Shown here in pieces: positions 50,387-61,434 of a DNA stretch of 64,000 nucleotides. The notes under the pieces are model-generated. The model was given only the letters and a program-made list of their open reading frames with translations. It was not told the DNA's origin and ran no database searches. The number at the start of each line of letters is the position of its first letter. The first letter of the stretch is position 1. This DNA comes from Gammaproteobacteria bacterium (GTDB lineage Bacteria > Pseudomonadota > Gammaproteobacteria > Natronospirales > REEB76). Where the stretch lies: assembly GCA_036383255.1 (NCBI GenBank), contig DASVOS010000018.1, forward strand, positions 281,432 through 345,431. The letters run 5' to 3'. Both the position numbers and the translations under genes were made by a program.

Positions 50387-51294
50387 CAGAAGTACCCCTC
50401 GCGCTTCTTCTCTTCCATGGAGCCGGCCTGGTCATGGTCGATCATGCGGCCCTGGCGCTCGGAAGTGCGGGTCAGCAGCATCTCCTGGATGATCTGCGGC
50501 AGGGTCACCGCCTCGGAACGCACCGCACCCGACAGGGGGTAGCAGCCCAGGGTGCGGAACCGCACCATCTCCATGCGCGGCTTCTCGCCCGGGTTCAGGC
50601 GCATGCGCTCATCGTCCACCATGATGAGGGCGCCGTCGCGGTCCACCACGGGCCTCGGCTTGGCGAAGTACAGGGGCACCACCGGGATCTTCTCCAGGTA
50701 GATGTACTGCCACACGTCCAGCTCGGTCCAGTTGGAGAGCGGGAACACGCGGATGCTCTCGCCCTTGTTGATGCGGCCGTTGTAGAGGTTCCACAGCTCG
50801 GGGCGCTGGTTCTTGGGGTCCCAGCGGTGGTTCTTGTCGCGGAACGAGTACACGCGCTCCTTGGCGCGGGACTTCTCCTCGTCGCGCCGGGCGCCGCCGA
50901 AGGCCGCGTCGAACTGGTGCCTGGTGAGCGCCATCTTCAGCGACTCGGTCTTCATCACGTCCGTGTACTTCTTGCTGCCGTGGTCGAACGGGTTCATGCC
51001 CGCCTTCACGCCTTCCTGGTTCACGTTCACGATCAGCTCCAGCCCGAGCCGCTTCGCGGTCTCGTCGCGGAAGCGGATCATGTCGCGGAACTTCCAGGTG
51101 GTGTCCACATGCAGCAAGGGGAACGGCAGCTTGCCCGGGTGGAAGGCCTTCAAGGCCAGGTGCAGCATCACCGAGCTGTCCTTGCCGATGGAGTACATCA
51201 TCACCGGCCGCTCGAACTCGGCCGCCACCTCGCGGATGATATGGATGCTCTCGGCTTCGAGTTCCTTGAGATGGTTCAGGCGGTAGTCCTTCAT
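50386..51294 (-). CDS. cysD: Sulfate adenylyltransferase subunit 2 (ATP sulfurylase)
   Basis: The catalytic PP-loop subunit of the CysDN ATP sulfurylase, 302 aa, equal to E. coli Cys[18 protein letters not shown] is the PP-loop, and [20 protein letters not shown] and [17 protein letters not shown] are family hallmarks. The ATG at 51294 gives the conserved start [16 protein letters not shown]; further in-frame sequence upstream is in the intergenic hairpin. It is the first gene of the minus-strand sulfation and glycan run, 83 bases after ssb. Confidence 0.98.
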   Translation of the reverse strand: MKDYRLNHLKELEAESIHIIREVAAEFERPVMMYSIGKDSSVMLHLALKAFHPGKLPFPLLHVDTTWKFRDMIRFRDETAKRLGLELIVNVNQEGVKAGMNPFDHGSKKYTDVMKTESLKMALTRHQFDAAFGGARRDEEKSRAKERVYSFRDKNHRWDPKNQRPELWNLYNGRINKGESIRVFPLSNWTELDVWQYIYLEKIPVVPLYFAKPRPVVDRDGALIMVDDERMRLNPGEKPRMEMVRFRTLGCYPLSGAVRSEAVTLPQIIQEMLLTRTSERQGRMIDHDQAGSMEEKKREGYF

Positions 51295-51319
51295 CGCTCC
51301 ACTCGGGCTAAGCTGTGAC

Positions 51320-51347
51320 GGCACGGGAGGGTCGTCCCTCCCGTGCC
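51320..51347 (-). terminator. GC-rich 12-bp hairpin between ssb and cysD
   Basis: The arms 51320-51331 and 51336-51347 pair perfectly over 12 bp around a four-base loop (TCGT on the plus strand). It lies downstream of the ssb stop and 26 bases upstream of the cysD ATG. No T-run follows, so termination would be incomplete or Rho-dependent. It may separate ssb expression from the glycan run, or act in the cysD leader. Confidence 0.5.
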
Positions 51348-51377
51348 TCGGGATGGAATCGGATCAGCAGGGACGGC

Positions 51378-51836
51378 TCAGAACGGGATGTCGTCGTCCT
51401 GGAAGTCGCCGCCGCCGGCGGGTTCGCTGGCCGGTGCGCCGCGGCTCGGCGCCTCGTCGCGCATGCTGCGGTCTGAGCCACCGGATGGTGCGCCTGCGCC
51501 GCCGCGGCCGCCCAGCATCTGCATCTCATCCACCATGATCTCGGTGACGTAGTGCTTCTGCCCGTCCTTCTCGTAGTCGCGGGTACGCAGGCGGCCCTCG
51601 ATGTAGATCTGCTGGCCCTTGCGCACGTACTCGCCGACGATCTCCGCCAGGCGGTTGTAGAAGGTGAGCTTGTGCCACTCGGTGCGTTCCTTCTTCTCGC
51701 CGGTCTGCTTGTCCTTCCAGGACTCATTCGTCGCGGCGGAGAGGTTCACCACCGCGCCGCCGGAAGGCATGTACTTCACCTCGGGGTCCCTGCCCACCGT
51801 GGCCACCAGGATCACCTTGTTAACGCCGCGTGCCAT
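51378..51836 (-). CDS. ssb: Single-stranded DNA-binding protein
   Basis: A 152-aa SSB. The OB-fold covers about residues 1-110 ([54 protein letters not shown]). A Gly/Ala-rich linker follows, and the acidic tip DFQDDDIPF at the C terminus recruits partner proteins in replication and repair. It is divergent from uvrA with 254 bases between the starts, the classical ssb/uvrA arrangement. The ATG has a GGAG-like site in its leader. Downstream a 12-bp hairpin separates it from cysD. Confidence 0.97.
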   Translation of the reverse strand: MARGVNKVILVATVGRDPEVKYMPSGGAVVNLSAATNESWKDKQTGEKKERTEWHKLTFYNRLAEIVGEYVRKGQQIYIEGRLRTRDYEKDGQKHYVTEIMVDEMQMLGGRGGAGAPSGGSDRSMRDEAPSRGAPASEPAGGGDFQDDDIPF

Positions 51837-51890
51837 ATGTCGCTCCGGAGTAGGTCCGGCTGAGGACCTGTTTTACCGCAAAAGTCCGCT

Positions 51891-51920
51891 ATTTTACTTG
51901 CTGGGGCTGCCCCGGGTCAC
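51891..51920 (-). promoter_or_regulatory. Possible ssb promoter in the ssb-uvrA intergenic region
   Basis: On the minus strand GTGACC (51915-51920) and TAAAAT (51891-51896) are separated by 18 bases, matching -35 and -10 in four and five positions. The ssb ATG lies about 55 bases downstream. In the remaining intergenic DNA (51837-52090) I see no clear LexA-type palindrome for uvrA; the uvrA leader only has AAGG as a ribosome-binding site before its ATG. Confidence 0.35.
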
Positions 51921-52090
51921 GCTTTTCCACCTCCGGGAGCCCCATCACCGGGCTGGAAAACCCGCCGCGCCATCCCCATATCAGAGGCTCAATCCGCCGC
52001 TTTCCGCCCTGATTTCCGGCCTGCCGCAGCTTTGCGCCGGAATGGGGCCGCGGCGTAAACTTCAATGTTCGCTCGCATTCAAGGCTAGAC

Positions 52091-54960
<2,870 letters not shown>

Positions 54961-54961
<1 letters not shown>

Positions 54962-55692
54962 TGCAGCATCGCCACGTCTTCATCCTCACTCCCCCCTTCT
55001 CCGGTTCGACGCTGCTGGTGCGCCTGCTCGCCACGTCGCCGCAAGTCTCCACCTTCTCCACGGAACGCGGCGAGGGCATGAACATCCCGGAACTGCGCGA
55101 AGTCATGCAGCCGGACCGCTGGGACCCGGCCAAGCCAATGCCCTGGGATCAGATCCGCCGGGTGTTCGAGAGCCACTGGGACATGACGCGTCCCGTGTTG
55201 GTCGAGAAAGGTCCGGCGAACCAGCTCCGTACCCGCGAGATCGAGGCGGCGTTCACGGGCGCGAGCTTCGTCATAATGATGCGTGACCCCTACGCCTGGT
55301 GCGAGAGCATGGACCGGCGCGGGCGCCGCCGTGGCGCCGCAGGCCTTGCCATGGGCGAACACGCACGACGCTGGCTCCTTCATGCCCGCATACTCCGCGA
55401 GGAAGCCGGCCGGCTCGCGCGCGTGCTTCGCTTCTCCTATGAGGCACTCTGTGACGATACCGCCGAGGTCGTCGGCAAGCTGGTGGAGTTCGTCCCGGAG
55501 ATCGGGGCGCTCGATCCGGCCCGCGATTTCGACGTGCACTCCACCTTCGGCAAGCGTCATAACCCCATCACCAACGCGAACCTGAGCGCCCTGGCGCGCC
55601 TGGATGCCGTGCAGCGGCGCGAGATCAGCAGCGTGCTCGGCGAGGACCCGGCGCTGCTGGAGTACTTCAGCTACGAACTCAGGGCCAGCTGA
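54961..55692 (+). CDS. Sulfotransferase-like protein coupled to uvrA (paralogue of the 60712-61434 gene)
   Basis: A 243-aa protein. The 5'-phosphosulfate loop is atypical: [14 protein letters not shown] at about residues 10-23, with SGST instead of SGTT. The 3'-phosphate region is [18 protein letters not shown], and LRFSYEALCDD follows. The C-terminal block HSTFGKRHNPITNANLSAL recurs almost unchanged in the gene at 60712-61434, so these are paralogues of one subfamily. The ATG overlaps the uvrA stop (TGATG), so it is probably translated from the uvrA message. The next sulfotransferase starts five bases after its stop. Activity on PAPS is inferred from the fold. Confidence 0.82.
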
Positions 55693-55697
55693 CCGGC

Positions 55698-56447
55698 ATG
55701 CACGGCGGGCCCAGCTTCCTCGGCATCGGCGCCCAAAAGGCCGGCACCACTTGGCTGCATGGGATGCTGCAGCTGCATCCCGGCGTGGGCATGCCGGCGG
55801 TGAAGGAGGTCCACTACTGGGACGTGAAGCACCCGAAGGGTGTGCCGGTTGAGGAATATGAGGCCTTATTCGCCCCCCTCGATCAGCCAGTACGGGGCGA
55901 GATCACGCCGGGCTACGCCATCCTGCCGCCGGAGACTATCGCCGTCATCTACCGGCGTTATCCCTCACTGCGTCTGCTGCTGACCCTGCGCAATCCGCTG
56001 GAACGGGCCTGGTCCAACGCCAAGATGTATCTCGTGCTCAAGGGGATCGTGGCGGACGAAAGCCAAGTGGACAGTGTCGGCGACGACTGGTACATCGAGC
56101 ACTTCCGTTCCGACCTCTCGCTACGCCGGGGCGACTACGAGACCTGCCTGCGCAACTGGCTCGGCTGCTTTCCCCGGGAGCAGCTCCTGCTCTCCTTCTA
56201 TGACGATCTGCTGGAAGACCCGCGCGGCTTCCTCGCCCGCAGCTGCGGGCACATCGGAGTCGGTGCCTCTCCTTACGCGGACATGGAGGAGGATGTGCTG
56301 CGCCGGCGGGTGGGCACCACGGCCCATCCCGCGATACGCCCCTCACTGCTGCAGGAGCTGCGAGGGCTCTACGCGGACAAGATTGCTTCCCTCTCCGACT
56401 ACCTCGGTCGGGACCTCAGCAGGCTCTGGATGGACGGGGTCGCCTAA
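55698..56447 (+). CDS. Sulfotransferase, heparan-sulfate-sulfotransferase-like domain
   Basis: A 249-aa protein with a textbook PAPS loop, LGIGAQKAGTTWLHGML (about residues 8-24), and the 3'-phosphate motif LLLTLRNPLERAWSNAKM with Arg and Ser. KEVHYWDVK after the first loop and LLLSFYDDLLEDPRGFL later are typical of Sulfotransfer_1 enzymes acting on polysaccharides. It follows the preceding sulfotransferase by five bases. A 7-bp GC hairpin lies 30 bases after its stop. Similar layout to the protein at 59027-59938. Confidence 0.9.
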   Translation: MHGGPSFLGIGAQKAGTTWLHGMLQLHPGVGMPAVKEVHYWDVKHPKGVPVEEYEALFAPLDQPVRGEITPGYAILPPETIAVIYRRYPSLRLLLTLRNPLERAWSNAKMYLVLKGIVADESQVDSVGDDWYIEHFRSDLSLRRGDYETCLRNWLGCFPREQLLLSFYDDLLEDPRGFLARSCGHIGVGASPYADMEEDVLRRRVGTTAHPAIRPSLLQELRGLYADKIASLSDYLGRDLSRLWMDGVA

Positions 56448-56477
56448 CGGCTCTCGGCTGATTGCGGTGGGCCGCGC

Positions 56478-56494
56478 CCGTCCGCGCCGGACGG
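56478..56494 (+). terminator. Short GC hairpin after the 55698 sulfotransferase
   Basis: A perfect 7-bp stem (56478-56484 with 56488-56494) and a 3-base loop lie 31 bases after the stop. There is no T-run, so it is a weak terminator candidate. AT-rich TAAGATAAGAT follows at 56515-56525 and may be a -10 region for the acyltransferase gene that starts at 56556. Confidence 0.35.
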
Positions 56495-56555
56495 TACTGA
56501 ACTTCCCCGGCACCTAAGATAAGATTCCGTCAGGCTTGAGGCATCGGGGAACAGC

Positions 56556-57131
56556 ATGGCCAGCCCAGACTTCCTTTCGGCCGCAGAACTCCGGTCCTGC
56601 GGGTTCGCCAGGCTTGGCGACAACGTGCTAATCGATCGTACTGCGCGCATCCTCGGTGCGGAACGGATCAGCCTGGGTTCCAACGTGCGTATCGACGCCT
56701 ACAGCGTGATGAGCGCCGGCATCGGCGGCATCGCCATCGGCGACTACGTGCATATCGCCGCGCATGCATTCCTGGCCGGCGCCGGACGCATAGAGATGCA
56801 CGATTTCAGCGGCCTGTCTGGCCGGGTCTCCATATATTCCTCCAACGACGACTATCACGGCGACGCGCTGACCAACCCCACCGTGCCGGAAACGTTCCGC
56901 AAGGTGCATAGCGCGCCCGTCACGCTCGAGGCCCATGTCATCGTGGGCGCCGGCAGCGTGATCCTGCCGGGCGTCACGTTGCACAGGGGCGCGGCGGTCG
57001 GCGCGCTCTCCCTCGTGCGCAAAGACGTGGCCGAGTTCTGCATCGTATCGGGGACCAGCGGCAGGATCATAGGCCAGCGCAAGCGGGACCTGCTGAAACT
57101 GGAGGCGCGCCTGCGCGCCTCTCAGGGCTGA
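56556..57131 (+). CDS. Left-handed beta-helix acyltransferase (WbbJ/LacA-like O-acetyltransferase)
   Basis: A 191-aa hexapeptide-repeat protein. The repeats run from about residue 25 to 160 (for example NVRIDAYSVMSAGIGGIAIGDYVHIAAHAFL in consecutive hexads, listed only as the region, and VIVGAGSVILPGVTLHRGAAVGA). The loop SSNDDYHGDALTNP contains the catalytic-type His of sugar O-acetyltransferases. It probably acetylates a sugar hydroxyl or, given the aminotransferase two genes on, an amino group, but the substrate is unknown. It ends 51 bases before the next glycosyltransferase. C-terminal residues form a short charged helix. Confidence 0.85.
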   Translation: MASPDFLSAAELRSCGFARLGDNVLIDRTARILGAERISLGSNVRIDAYSVMSAGIGGIAIGDYVHIAAHAFLAGAGRIEMHDFSGLSGRVSIYSSNDDYHGDALTNPTVPETFRKVHSAPVTLEAHVIVGAGSVILPGVTLHRGAAVGALSLVRKDVAEFCIVSGTSGRIIGQRKRDLLKLEARLRASQG

Positions 57132-57142
57132 CAGGCAGCGCA

Positions 57143-57151
57143 TGATAAAAT
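57143..57151 (+). promoter_or_regulatory. Possible extended -10 element before the 57183 glycosyltransferase
   Basis: TGATAAAAT (TGnTAAAAT) is found about 32 bases before the GTG start in a 51-base gap, without a good -35. It resembles the element before corC. The gene's ribosome-binding site is probably AAGG at 57167. Confidence 0.35.
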
Positions 57152-57182
57152 CCTGCGGCTAACGGCAAGGCGATCCGCTGAC

Positions 57183-57935
57183 GTGACCACCCAGAACCCC
57201 ATCGTATTCATCTTGTCCTGGGAACGGCCGCTCTACCTGTGGGCATGCCTCGACAGCCTGTATACCTCCACCCAGGTGCCCTGCCGCTTCGTGCTCATGG
57301 ACAACGCCTCCCAGGACCCGCTGGTGGATCGCGTGATCCGCTCGTTCGAGGCGCGCGGCATGTTCCACAAGGTACATCGCCGCACCGACAACAGCCCCCA
57401 CGCACTGGCAGAGACCCTGGACGCGCACAAGTCCGAGGTCGGGGATTACTTCGGCTTCGTGGAGAGCGACGTGACGGTCCTGCGCTCACGTCCCTGTTGG
57501 CTGGAGGAGTTCCAGCAGCTCACCGCCGCGGACCCGTCCATCGCCATGCTGGGCTCCCTGATCGACCAGGTCGACTTCATCGATCCCGCCTGGGTGGCGC
57601 AGCGCTTCCCGGAGCTCGACGAGGACCAGCTCAAGTTCTTCACCAAGAGCAGCAGCAAGGAACGGACCCTCCTGGATGAATACCCGGAGCGCACCACCGA
57701 CGCCATCACGCCGCCGGGCCGGCTCACCTTCCTGCGGCGCGAGGCCGTGGAGCGCACCGGCATCCTGCCGGACTTCCGGCTGGCCCATACGCTGCGCGAC
57801 ATGGGCTACAAGGCCGTGATCGCCACCCGCGTCCGTCACCGCCACCTGTCACTGGCCAACATATTCGACTATCCCGAGTACGAACGGGATAACCGCAACA
57901 AGTTCTTCGCGAGGCTGGTGCGTGAAAAGCGCTGA
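57183..57935 (+). CDS. Small GT-A-fold glycosyltransferase
   Basis: A 250-aa protein that starts with GTG. The N terminus IVFILSWERPLYLWACLDSL and FVLMDNASQDPLVD has the nucleotide-binding pattern of family 2-like transferases. GFVESDVTVL holds an acidic ExD triplet that could bind metal, and RRTDNSPHALAET lies in between. The C-terminal part (ITPPGRLTFLRREAVERTGILPDF) looks like the acceptor half. No membrane segments are found. It overlaps the aminotransferase start by 14 bases, so both are probably cotranslated. The sugar specificity cannot be told; family membership is judged by pattern and is less sure than for the other glycosyltransferases. Confidence 0.75.
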   Translation: MTTQNPIVFILSWERPLYLWACLDSLYTSTQVPCRFVLMDNASQDPLVDRVIRSFEARGMFHKVHRRTDNSPHALAETLDAHKSEVGDYFGFVESDVTVLRSRPCWLEEFQQLTAADPSIAMLGSLIDQVDFIDPAWVAQRFPELDEDQLKFFTKSSSKERTLLDEYPERTTDAITPPGRLTFLRREAVERTGILPDFRLAHTLRDMGYKAVIATRVRHRHLSLANIFDYPEYERDNRNKFFARLVREKR

Positions 57936-59025
57936 GCCCGAGTTCATACGCTACATCCGGCCGGAGATCCCGCCGCCGGAAGAGTGGCTGGCGCACCTGC
58001 GTGAGTCCTACGCGGTGGGCTACTTCACCAACACCGGCCCGGCAGTGCGGCGCTTCGAGGCCGCGCTGGCTTCCAAGTACTCGCGCGGGCGCGCCGCCGT
58101 GAGCGGGCCCAACGCCACCAATGCCCTGGTGGCGGCGCTCGAGGCCCTGGATGTGCGCGGTGGCACGGTGCTGACACCCGCCTACACCTTCCCTGCCACC
58201 GCCCATGCCATCCAGATGGCCGGGGCGCGTCCCGAGTTCTGCGACATCGATCCCGCCACCTGGGAACTGGATCCAGAGGCGGTGAGACACAGGCTCGCGC
58301 AGGGCGGCATCGGCGCCATCCTGCACGTGCGGGCCTACGGCTTCGGCCACGATTTGGGCTGGCTGGAGACCCTGGCGCGGGAGCACAAGGTACCCCTGCT
58401 GATCGATGCTGCCGCGGCCCTGGGCGGCAGCCAATCCCTCGGCGGCTGCGTGGGCCAGCAGGGCGACATGGAAGTGTTCTCCCTGCACGCCACCAAGGTC
58501 TTCGCCATCGGCGAAGGCAGCGTCACGTTCATGCACCCGGACCTGGAACAGCGCTACCGCCGCGTCTCCAACTTCGGCATCGACTACCCGGACGTCACAG
58601 ACGCCGGCCTGAACAGCAAGCTCAGCGACGTCCAGGCCGCCGTGGGGCTCGCGGTGCTGGACCACATCGACAGCCACATCGCCCACCGTCAGCGCGTGGC
58701 ATCCCTCTACCACGAGGCGCTCGCCGGCCTGCCGCAGCTGCGCCACCTCCAGCCTCCCGCGCTCTCACCCTGGCAGAGCTACCCGGTGCTGCTCGCCCCT
58801 GGCGTGGATGTGGGGCGCGTCCTGGAGCGGGCGCTGGCCGCGCGGCTCGAACTCAAGCGCGGCTATTACCGGGCACTGCACCAGACCACCCGCTTCCGGT
58901 CCGAGCCGCGCCTGCCGGTGACGGAGGACGTGGCGGCGCAGGTCGTTTGCCTGCCGGTCTATTCCAGCATGTCCGACGAGACCGCCGCGGAGGTGCTGCG
59001 GCGCTTCCGTGCGGCGCTGGGTTAG
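57922..59025 (+). CDS. DegT/DnrJ/EryC1/StrS family PLP aminotransferase
   Basis: A 367-aa PLP-dependent sugar aminotransferase that would convert a nucleotide-linked keto-sugar to an amino sugar. The catalytic Lys is in SLHATKVFAIGEGS, the PLP phosphate site includes SGPNATNALVAAL, and the cofactor-ring Asp is in LLIDAAAALGG. NSKLSDVQAAVGLAVLD is a further family block. The usual Gln in DAAQ is replaced by Ala (DAAA), and the GEGG loop reads GEGS, both tolerated variants in related groups. The GTG start overlaps the glycosyltransferase end by 14 bases. The keto-sugar substrate could come from the WbpM-like or rfbB product, but this is inference. Confidence 0.9.
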   Translation: MKSAEPEFIRYIRPEIPPPEEWLAHLRESYAVGYFTNTGPAVRRFEAALASKYSRGRAAVSGPNATNALVAALEALDVRGGTVLTPAYTFPATAHAIQMAGARPEFCDIDPATWELDPEAVRHRLAQGGIGAILHVRAYGFGHDLGWLETLAREHKVPLLIDAAAALGGSQSLGGCVGQQGDMEVFSLHATKVFAIGEGSVTFMHPDLEQRYRRVSNFGIDYPDVTDAGLNSKLSDVQAAVGLAVLDHIDSHIAHRQRVASLYHEALAGLPQLRHLQPPALSPWQSYPVLLAPGVDVGRVLERALAARLELKRGYYRALHQTTRFRSEPRLPVTEDVAAQVVCLPVYSSMSDETAAEVLRRFRAALG

Positions 59026-59026
59026 C

Positions 59027-59938
59027 ATGCTGCCCAACTTCCTCTGCATCGGCGCACAGAAGAGCGGTACCACAACCCTGCTTAACCAGCTCGGGCGGCA
59101 CCCGGACATCTACATGTCCCCGGCGCGCGAGACTCAGTTCTTCGTGCTGGACAACCTCTACTCCCAAGGGGTCCACCGCTACGAGAGCGCATTCTTCCAC
59201 GGCTGGACCGGGCAGAAGGCAGTGGGCGAGAAGACGCCGGAGTACCTGTATGACCCTTTGGTGCCGGCACGCATCGCAGAGACGCTCGGCACCGGTGTCC
59301 GGTTCATCGCCAGCTTCCGCAGCCCCGCACAGCGCGCCTACTCCCACTACCGCCACAACTTCCAGCAGTTCTGGGAGGACATGTCTTTCGAAGCCGCGCT
59401 CGACGCCGAGGAACGCCGCTGCTCAGCCGGCCGCTTCCAGCGGCTGCGCTACAGCTACCTGGATCGGGGCCGCTACGCAGCCCAACTGGAACGCTATCTC
59501 GAGCGGTTCCCGCGGGAGAACCTGATGCTCCTTGTGCATGAGCGGGACATCGAACACGGACAGATGGAGACCCTCGAGCGCATCTTCGGTTTCCTCGGAG
59601 TGGACGCCTCCTGGTCCCCACCCAGCCCGGTCTCGGCGGGCCGCCCCTCGGCCATGGTGCCGCGCTTCATCGAGGTGGAGGAGACTGTAGAGGTGGAAGG
59701 CGTCCAGGCCCGGGCGAAGCCAGGCGACCTCCTGCTCACCCGCAACCAGAGATCCACCCTGGTGCGTTCGCCATCGGCTGCGCTCGCCGGCTTCGCCCGG
59801 CGGGTCATCGAGAATCTCCCTTCGGAGCAGAGTCTTTCCCGCGCGCAGGAACTCGAGCTCAACCGCCGGCACTTCAGCACCGACATCCGCCTCCTGGAAG
59901 GCATGTTGGGGACTGACTTGGGATCCTGGCTGGACTAG
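59027..59938 (+). CDS. Sulfotransferase, heparan-sulfate-sulfotransferase-like
   Basis: A 303-aa protein with a strong PAPS loop FLCIGAQKSGTTTLLNQL at residues 5-22, an early acidic ARETQFFVLDN segment, and the 3'-phosphate motif FIASFRSPAQRAYSHYRH (Arg and Ser). LMLLVHERDIEHG corresponds to the YEDL-like strand. ATG 59027 is preferred over an in-frame start six codons upstream, which lies inside the aminotransferase gene. Its TAG stop and the TAG stop of the convergent gene share one CTAG (59935-59938). Confidence 0.9.
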   Translation: MLPNFLCIGAQKSGTTTLLNQLGRHPDIYMSPARETQFFVLDNLYSQGVHRYESAFFHGWTGQKAVGEKTPEYLYDPLVPARIAETLGTGVRFIASFRSPAQRAYSHYRHNFQQFWEDMSFEAALDAEERRCSAGRFQRLRYSYLDRGRYAAQLERYLERFPRENLMLLVHERDIEHGQMETLERIFGFLGVDASWSPPSPVSAGRPSAMVPRFIEVEETVEVEGVQARAKPGDLLLTRNQRSTLVRSPSAALAGFARRVIENLPSEQSLSRAQELELNRRHFSTDIRLLEGMLGTDLGSWLD

Positions 59939-60636
59939 GTCGCGAGCTTGCGCTCGAATAGCCGCACCGCCTCGGCGTAGATGCGGGCGTTCTCCCGGTT
60001 GGCCTCCTCCAGTTCCGGGAGTAGGTGCCGGTACTCCACCATATGGCTCTCTTGGCCGCTGCGGCGCTCGTGCTGCACTTCCAGTGCGCTGCCCAGCAGC
60101 CGGTTGAGGCAGGCCACGCTCTCGGCGTAGCGCTCCGTGATGCCTATCAGCGCGTACTCATCCAGCGGCACGCCGTCCAGGAACCGCTCGTAGAGCCGGC
60201 TCATCGCCTCGCTGCGCGCGAACTCCACCAGCCCAACCTCACCTTCCGCGATGAGACCGATGACCGGATTCTTGGCCACGGTAGCGGGATTCTTCGACGC
60301 CACATCCCTGAAGTAGTAGTAATGCGAGATGAGCCGGGGCACCGGATCGCGCAGGAAGGTGATGAACCAGGACTCCGGCCGCAAGAACGCGTACTTGCCG
60401 GCCTGGAAATGCCCGTGCAACACGTCGTAGTCCCGCCGGATGCGTGATGCTTCCAACCGCACCCGGACATGGGCCATGGCGCGCCCCAGGCGGTGCCGCA
60501 GCGCGGCCGAGGTGGGCCGGTCGTCGTAATCGAGCAGGTAACGGCCGAGCTTTCCGCGCTTGATCTCGGCGACGAGGCTGGTGCCCGCCGTCTTGGGGAC
60601 GTGCACGGAGACCAGTAGCTTTCCTGCTGCGCGCAA
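59935..60636 (-). CDS. Sulfotransferase family 2-like protein
   Basis: A 233-aa protein whose first motif VHVPKTAGTSLVAEI is the P-loop of the Sulfotransfer_2 group (carbohydrate 2-O and chondroitin-type sulfotransferases). FITFLRDPVPRLISHYYYF is the 3'-phosphate motif. DYDVLHGHFQAGKYAFL lies between them, with a His-Gly-His of the kind seen in that group. The start is TTG at 60636 with GAGGGTGAG just upstream; no in-frame ATG fits. It is the only minus-strand gene among plus-strand neighbours here and lies head-to-head with the 60712 gene across a 75-base gap holding TATGAT/TATATC patches that may serve as promoters. Confidence 0.85.
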   Translation of the reverse strand: MRAAGKLLVSVHVPKTAGTSLVAEIKRGKLGRYLLDYDDRPTSAALRHRLGRAMAHVRVRLEASRIRRDYDVLHGHFQAGKYAFLRPESWFITFLRDPVPRLISHYYYFRDVASKNPATVAKNPVIGLIAEGEVGLVEFARSEAMSRLYERFLDGVPLDEYALIGITERYAESVACLNRLLGSALEVQHERRSGQESHMVEYRHLLPELEEANRENARIYAEAVRLFERKLAT

Positions 60637-60711
60637 ATCTCACCCTCGTTTCGGACAGTCCGCGGTCCTATATCATAGCGGTCGGGATACCTCCACGCGC
60701 CACGGTACACC

Positions 60712-61434
60712 ATGCGGCACCGCTATCTGTTCATCCTGACCGCGCCCTTCTCCGGCTCCACCCTGCTGGCCTCGCTGCTGGGCAGCTCACCGCAGGTATC
60801 CATCCTGAAGACGCCGCAGCATGAAGGGCTGAAGCTGCCCGGCATGCACGCCTTGCTCATCTCCAAAGGGGGCTCGCAGTTCAACCCGCTTCCCTGGGGC
60901 TACCTGCATGAGCTCTACCACCGCCATTGGGACCTATCGAAGCCGGTGCTGGTGGAGAAGGGCCAGTACCCCAAGCACGGTGAGTACATACAGCGCTGTT
61001 TCCCGGGCGTCAGCTTCATCGTGATGCCGCGCGATCCCTATGCCTGGTGCGAGAGCATCAAGCGGCGGCGTAAGCCGGACAAGCCCGCGAAGCCGATGGA
61101 GGAGACGGCCCTGCGCTGGGTGCGCTCCGCCGCGTGGCACATCCACAACATCAAGACCCTTGAACGGGTGACCTACTTCACCTATGAGGACCTCTGCGAC
61201 CGGACGCCCGATGTGCTGGAGCGGCTGCGGCAGTTCATGCCGGAGCTGGGCGAGATGCGGCCGGAGGGCGAGTTCGAGGTTCATTCCGCGCTCGGCAAGC
61301 GCAGGAACCCCATCACCAATACCAACGAGAGTGCCCTGGGCCGGCTCGATTCCACCGAGATCGGCGCCATCTCCAGGACCCTCAACACCTACCCCGACAT
61401 CACCGCCTACTTCGGCTACAAGGTGCTGGGTTAG
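60712..61434 (+). CDS. Sulfotransferase-like protein (paralogue of the uvrA-coupled gene)
   Basis: A 240-aa protein with the loop [20 protein letters not shown] near residues 10-29, the 3'-phosphate region [18 protein letters not shown], and [19 protein letters not shown] at the C terminus. All three match the gene at 54961-55692 in order and spacing. These small proteins share SGST and the DPYAWCES motif, which marks a distinct subfamily. Convergent with the dehydrogenase: its TAG and that gene's TAA share TTAG (61431-61434). Substrate unknown. Confidence 0.82.
   Translation: MRHRYLFILTAPFSGSTLLASLLGSSPQVSILKTPQHEGLKLPGMHALLISKGGSQFNPLPWGYLHELYHRHWDLSKPVLVEKGQYPKHGEYIQRCFPGVSFIVMPRDPYAWCESIKRRRKPDKPAKPMEETALRWVRSAAWHIHNIKTLERVTYFTYEDLCDRTPDVLERLRQFMPELGEMRPEGEFEVHSALGKRRNPITNTNESALGRLDSTEIGAISRTLNTYPDITAYFGYKVLG

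Noticed and set aside
51837-52090. Possible LexA/SOS box between ssb and uvrA
   Set aside because: CTG-N-CAG-type palindromes were not found; the only similar stretch near 51868 lacks the second half.
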